From positions 31,729,628 through 31,793,627 of the forward strand of contig OZ037767.1 in NCBI GenBank assembly GCA_964035545.1: a DNA stretch of 64,000 nt. The letters run 5' to 3'. Within the stretch, counting starts at the first letter, position 1. Each line of letters begins with the position of its first letter. The translations under genes were made by a program, and so were the position numbers. The notes beneath the pieces are model-generated. The model was not told the origin of the DNA, made no database searches, and was given only the letters and a program-made list of their open reading frames with translations. This document shows positions 59,801-64,000 of the stretch, in pieces. The DNA is from Bugula neritina (lineage: Eukaryota > Bryozoa > Gymnolaemata > Cheilostomatida > Bugulidae).

Positions 59801-62800
59801 AAGTAGATTGCTGTCAGTGTACTATATAGCAAGTAGATTGCTATCAGTGTACTATATAGCAAGTAGATTGCTATCAGTGTACTATATAGCAAGTAGATTG
59901 CTATCAGTGTACTATATAGCAGGTAGATTGCTGTCAGTGTACTATATAGCAAGTAGATTGCTGTCAGTGTACTATATAGCAAGTAGATTGCTATGGTTAC
60001 ATTACCAACTACTCTCCCTCTGGTGACAATTAAACATGCTGTACAGGTGGTTGGAGATGAGGAGATCCCTTTGACTAGATTCAGCGGCAGGTACGAGCAG
60101 GTGTTTGACAGGCAGCTATCTGCAGGTGAATACGGCTACAGCTCTCTCCTCAACCTCCTCGGAGACTTGGTTGATGTGGTGGACATGCGTAGACAGACTG
60201 CCACTGGAGACTGGATCATATGCAAAGCAACTTCTCCAGGTAGGGTGTCATACTGACTGGTGTCATATTGACTGATGTCATACTGACTGGTGTCATACTG
60301 ACTGATGTCACGCTGACTAGTGTCACGCTGACTAGTGTCATACTGACTAGTGTCATACTGACTGGTGTCATACTGACTGGTGTCATACTGACTACTGTCA
60401 TACTGACTAGTGTCATACTGACTAGTGTCATACTGACTGGTGTCACACTGACTGGTGCCACACTGACTGGTGTCACACTGACTACTGTCATACTGACTGG
60501 TGTCATGTCTGGCAGGTGCTGCAGGTGTCTCTCCTAAGCAGGGAGATGAGGATGTGAAAACTCTCCCTCAAGAACTTGTCAACATGATTCATGGAGTTGT
60601 CCGGAATAATCCTCACGGTGTTTACGTTGCCAACTTTGATAAGACATTTAAGGTACTCACTCTATCATATTTACTGTACATATTGAGATGTGATAATATA
60701 TGATCTGTAATATGTTTGATATATTATATAGTGTAATGTTATATAGTATTATATAATACCAGCTAGAAACTGGTATAGATTTGCACGCTCACACTTATGG
60801 CTATGAGAGCATAACTGCCATGCTCACCGTCTCTCTCAATAAGGAAATAGAGCTTGTCACTGCTAAGTTTGGACCAATGATACGCCTCGTACCATCTAAA
60901 GACTCGGATAACTTACTCATCGATCTGTCAGTTTCAAGTTCGGTCAGTTATTTACTAATGTAATATAATATAGTACAATATATTACTATATCATATTGTG
61001 TAGTGTATTAATATAATAAACTGAATACTATATTATAACATTATTTCCCCTTCAGACTGAAAAAGACTCAGTGTTGCACGATGCAGTTGGACCTGGTGTT
61101 GGTTACAACAAGCCCGCCATGCCGCCCCTCGATAAATACATCGAGATGATAGTGAGCCAAGTCTACACTCCTTCAGACTTCTTTGTGCAGGTCCTGGGTA
61201 CCTTGAACACTGGCAAACGCCTGGAGGAGTTGATGGACAATCTAGAGTAAGTGTAGAGTAAGTGTAGAGTAAGTGTAGAGTAAGTGTAGAATATGTAGAG
61301 TAAGTGTAGAATATGTAGAGTAAGTGTAGAATATGTAGAGTAAGTGTAGAATATGTAGAGTAAGTGTAGAATATGTAGAGTAAGTGTAGAATATGTAGAG
61401 TAAGTGTAGAGTATGTAGAGTATGTGTAGAGTATGTAGAGTAAGTGTAGAATATGTAGAGTATGTGTAGAGTAAGTGTAGAATATGTAGAGTATGTAGAG
61501 TAAGTGTAGAATATGTAGAGTATGTGTAGAGTATGTGTAGAATATGTAGAGTATGTGTAGAGTATGTAGAGTAAGTGTAGAATATGTAGAGTATGTGTAG
61601 AATATGTAGAGTAAGTGTAGAGTATGTAGAGTATGTGTAGAGTATGTAGAGTAAGTGTAGAGTATGTGTAGAGTAAGTGTAGAATATGTAGAGTAAGTGT
61701 AGAATATGTAGAGTAAGTGTAGAATATGTAGAGTAAGTGTAGAGTATGTAGAGTAAGTGTAGAATATGCAGAGTAAGTGTAGAATATGTAGAGTATGTGT
61801 AGAATATGTAGAGTATGTGTAGAGTAAGTGTAGAATATGTAGAGTAAGTGTAGAATATGTAGAGTAAGTATAGAATATGCAGAGTAAGTGTAGAATATGT
61901 AGAGTAAGTGTAGAATATGTAGAGTAAGTGTAGAATATGTAGAGTAAGTGTAGAGTATGTAGAGTAAGTGTAGAATATGCAGAGTAAGTGTAGAATATGT
62001 AGAGTATGTGTAGAATATGTAGAGTATGTGTAGAGTAAGTGTAGAATATGTAGAGTAAGTGTAGAATATGTAGAGTAAGTGTAGAGTATGTGTAGAGTAA
62101 GTGTAGAATATGTAGAGTAAGTGTAGAATATGTAGAGTAAGTGTAGAATATGTAGAGTAAGTGTAGAGTATGTAGAGTAAGTGTAGAATATGCAGAGTAA
62201 GTGTAGAATATGTAGAGTATGTGTAGAATATGTAGAGTATGTGTAGAGTAAGTGTAGAATATGTAGAGTAAGTGTAGAGTATGTAGAGTATGTGTAGAGT
62301 AAGTGTAGAATATGTAGAGTAAGTGTAGAATATGTAGAGTAAGTGTAGAGTATGTAGAGTAAGTGTAGAATATGTAGAGTAAGTATAGAATATGCAGAGT
62401 AAGTGTAGAATATGTAGAGTAAGTGTAGAATATGTAGAGTAAGTGTAGAGTATGTAGAGTAAGTGTAGAATATGTAGAGTATGTGTAGAGTAAGTGTAGA
62501 ATATGTAGAGTAAGTGTAGAATATGTAGAGTAAGTGTAGAATATGCAGAGTAAGTGTAGAATATGTAGAGTAAGTGTAGAATATGTAGAGTAAGTGTAGA
62601 GTATGTAGAGTAAGTGTTTGTTCTGTAGAGAATTCTACGACGTAAAAGAACTCAGTGGCACCTACCTCCTTCCCAAAGCGTTTGCCCTCCCTGGACAGGT
62701 GGCTGTCTGTCGGTTCCCTAACGACCAGCATTGGCACAGAGCCAGAATTACGAGAGTTATAGATGACAACTTTGTGCAGGTGCTGTTTGTAGATTATGGG

Positions 62801-64000
62801 ACTTCGTGTGCGGTGCTCAAGTCACAGCTATTTTTCTTGGCGTAAGTTTTCTCTAGTTGTACATGCCGCTAGTGAAACATTGTATATTACACTGCGCAGT
62901 TACATTAGGTATTATGTTGTCTTACAAATACTCTATTATATAATTGTACGCAGTCAATGTGGTAATACATACAGTATCTGTAGTAATACATACAGTATCT
63001 GTAGTAACACATGTGTCACTGTAATAACACATACAGTATCTGTAGTAACACATACAGTATCTGTAGTAACACATGTAGTCACTGTAGTAACACATAGAGT
63101 ATATGTGGTAACACATGTAGTCACTGTAGTAACACATAGAGTATATGTAGTAACACATACATTATCTGTAGTAACACATGTAGTCACTGTAGTAACACAC
63201 GTAGTTACTGTAGTATGTAACATTGTTATAGGCAGAGGTTTCTTGTATTGCCATGTCAAGCTCAGTCGGCCACCCTGTTTGGAGTGTCTCCAGCTGATGG
63301 AGATAACTGGCATGTACACGCCACTAAAACCTTCTTCAATGTCACCACAGCAAAGCGGCTCTGTGGTATAGTTATGGAAGTAGATAAGGTGAGACCAGTG
63401 GAGGTACATGTTTCATATGCTGCCTGCTGTCAGCATGACATCATCGGTATGTGCCATTGTCTAATGCAGTGCTCGTCTTTGCAGGCTCAAAAGTTGGCCG
63501 TGTGTTTGACGGATACTAACGGCCCAGTAGATCTGCACATCAATGACTATCTCGTGTCCAGCAACTTTGCCAAGTTCTGTGACGAAACTAAGCAGCTTTT
63601 ACCTGCAGAATATAATAAGGAGGAGTTATCAGATTTGGAGTTGTCTAGTGATGATAGTGAAGATGACGATGAAAGGCCAGCGTCTGCTACAAATGTCTAT
63701 AAAGAAGGGCCTCTCTCACTACCCTCCAATATTCATATGGATATGCCCCCTCTAGAACATGTTCCAGGACTACCCTCCCATGTTCCTAGGGGTATGCCCC
63801 CTCTAGAACATGTTCCAGGACTACCCTCAAATGTTCCTAGGGATATGCCCCCTCTAGAACAAGTTCTAGGTATACCCTCCAATGCTCCTAGAGATATGCC
63901 CCCTCTTGAACGTGTTTCGGGACTACCGTCCAATGCTCCTAGGGATATGCCCCCTCTAGAACATGTTCCAGGACTACCCTCAAATGTTCCTAGGGATATG
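56873..64000 (+). CDS. TDRD5: TDRD5-like LOTUS/Tudor protein (3' partial)
   Basis: Twelve coding exons, 759 codons so far: 56873-56973, 57839-57980, 58264-58580, 58954-59018, 59663-59727, 60047-60239, 60516-60652, 60763-60942, 61056-61246, 62629-62841, 63232-63388, 63485 to the edge. LOTUS/OST-HTH 1 at about 10-80 (LTKEVRAILDSTPQTLSSHQ; CRKLGFKDTDSFLVAI), LOTUS 2 at about 140-208 (VKQNVISLLKEKKHEIHLSN), LOTUS 3 at about 215-290 and a LOTUS-like fourth at about 305-395. An extended Tudor follows at about 415-630: WHRARITRVIDDNFVQVLF, VDYGTSC, LPCQAQSATLFGVSPADGDN. One Tudor after N-terminal LOTUS repeats, and ADSSTSHIQDLVKKQ after LOTUS 1, favour TDRD5 over TDRD7. In mouse TDRD5 works in germ granules and piRNA-dependent transposon silencing. 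After an acidic stretch (ELSSDDSEDDDE) comes a 20-aa coding repeat at the edge. Confidence 0.88.
56985..57815. repeat. Minisatellite in TDRD5 intron 1
   Basis: Units of ACTATATGTACTATCTACTAG and ACTATATGTACTCTGTATTA; higher-order blocks are repeated (an ATATATATTCTGTACTAAATG marker recurs at about 57257, 57587 and 57737). Confidence 0.93.
57963..58255 (+). repeat. 30-bp array of exon 2 end plus donor in TDRD5
   Basis: Exon 2 ends TATAGTGCAGGG/GTAAGTAT. The unit GTAAGTATATATGTTATGTA plus TAGTGCAGGG repeats about eight times. It is in frame and open, so downstream donors would add multiples of ten residues. The tail decays into AAGTAAGTATATATTA units before the acceptor. Confidence 0.92.
58715..58950. 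repeat. 34-bp repeat in TDRD5 intron 3
   Basis: Six units around GACACAACATCTAACTGACT and GGGTATCTGTGA. Confidence 0.9.
59035..59660. repeat. 45-60 bp minisatellite in TDRD5 intron 4
   Basis: About eleven units containing CTGTCTATGTATGCTCTACA and CTAGTCTATACATCTATA. The last unit supplies the acceptor region (GCTCTACTTGTAG). Confidence 0.92.
59735..60510. repeat. Arrays in TDRD5 introns 5 and 6
   Basis: Intron 5: about eight 30-bp units around GATTGCTATCAGTGTACTAT. Intron 6: about 17 units of 15 bp, TGTCATACTGACTGG, beginning at the exon 6 donor (GTAGGGTGTCATACTGAC). Confidence 0.93.
61240..62622 (+). repeat. 1.4-kb array of 5' splice sites in TDRD5 intron 9
   Basis: Exon 9 ends ATCTAGA/GTAAGTGTAGA. 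The intron is 12-bp (GTAAGTGTAGAG) and 20-bp (GTAAGTGTAGAATATGTAGA) units throughout, roughly 75 in all, most carrying AGA/GTAAGT. The minus-strand 524-codon frame here (YSTYSTLTLHIL) is an artefact. Confidence 0.93.
62950..63220. repeat. Minisatellite in TDRD5 intron 10
   Basis: About 13 units of 18-21 bp, GTAGTAACACATGTAGTCACT and GTAGTAACACATACAGTATCT alternating. Confidence 0.9.
63700..64000 (+). repeat. 60-bp coding minisatellite in TDRD5 exon 12
   Basis: Five units to the window edge, each 20 codons of the form PRDMPPLEHVPGLPSN. Within the open frame, after the Tudor region. Proline-rich, probably disordered; continues beyond the window. Confidence 0.9.

Noticed and set aside
61163-62737. 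524-codon minus-strand frame
   Set aside because: Antisense of the donor array in TDRD5 intron 9; ends overlap sense exons.

Overview
The window is nuclear DNA from an animal, read from the gene content: an outer-arm axonemal dynein heavy chain, a MEKK4-type MAP3 kinase, Inscuteable, a LOTUS/Tudor protein of the TDRD5 type, and two class V aminotransferases. All are broken by many GT-AG introns. Short intergenic distances and the duplicated isopenicillin-N-epimerase-like enzymes suggest an invertebrate; I cannot name the phylum. The sequence is AT-rich, and nearly every intron over about 100 bp is largely or wholly a tandem array (minisatellite) with a private repeat unit. Most long open frames in the window are artefacts of these arrays.

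Layout. 1-1460 (-): first two coding exons of a DNAH9/11/17-type dynein, running off the left edge. 2288-3591 (-): a complete 4-coding-exon gene for a 209-aa repeat protein I do not recognise. 5777-20841 (+): complete MAP3K4 orthologue, 31 coding exons, about 1577 aa, with the kinase domain in the last six exons. 21864-28608 (-): complete Inscuteable (INSC), 11 coding exons, about 515 aa, convergent with MAP3K4; two further in-frame exons at 29598-30109 give an alternative N-terminus. 31000-43700: no host gene seen; it holds a decayed pogo/jerky-type transposase fragment, a nested terminal-inverted-repeat element, AT and CA microsatellites, and two copies of a dispersed repeat with a hammerhead-ribozyme-like core. 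43760-48724 (+) and 49589-53928 (-): a tail-to-tail inverted pair of 10-exon class V aminotransferase genes, patchily homogenised. 56873-64000 (+): TDRD5 orthologue, 12 coding exons in the window, running off the right edge inside a coding minisatellite.

Most notable signal. In at least nine introns the array unit is not random: it contains a copy of the neighbouring exon end and its splice site. The result is a row of identical decoy 5' or 3' splice sites beside the real one (INSC exon 6; TDRD5 exons 2 and 9; aminotransferase exons 1, 4 and 9; MAP3K4 exons 13, 15 and 22). In two genes the stop codon itself lies in the first unit of an array. This looks like repeated tandem duplication seeded at exon boundaries, and it fits the tandem-duplication model of intron gain and growth.

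The genes do not form a pathway. INSC (spindle orientation), TDRD5 (germline granules and piRNA) and dynein (cilia) are independent neighbours. All exon coordinates were worked out by eye from reading-frame phase and splice consensus, so single-base errors are possible.
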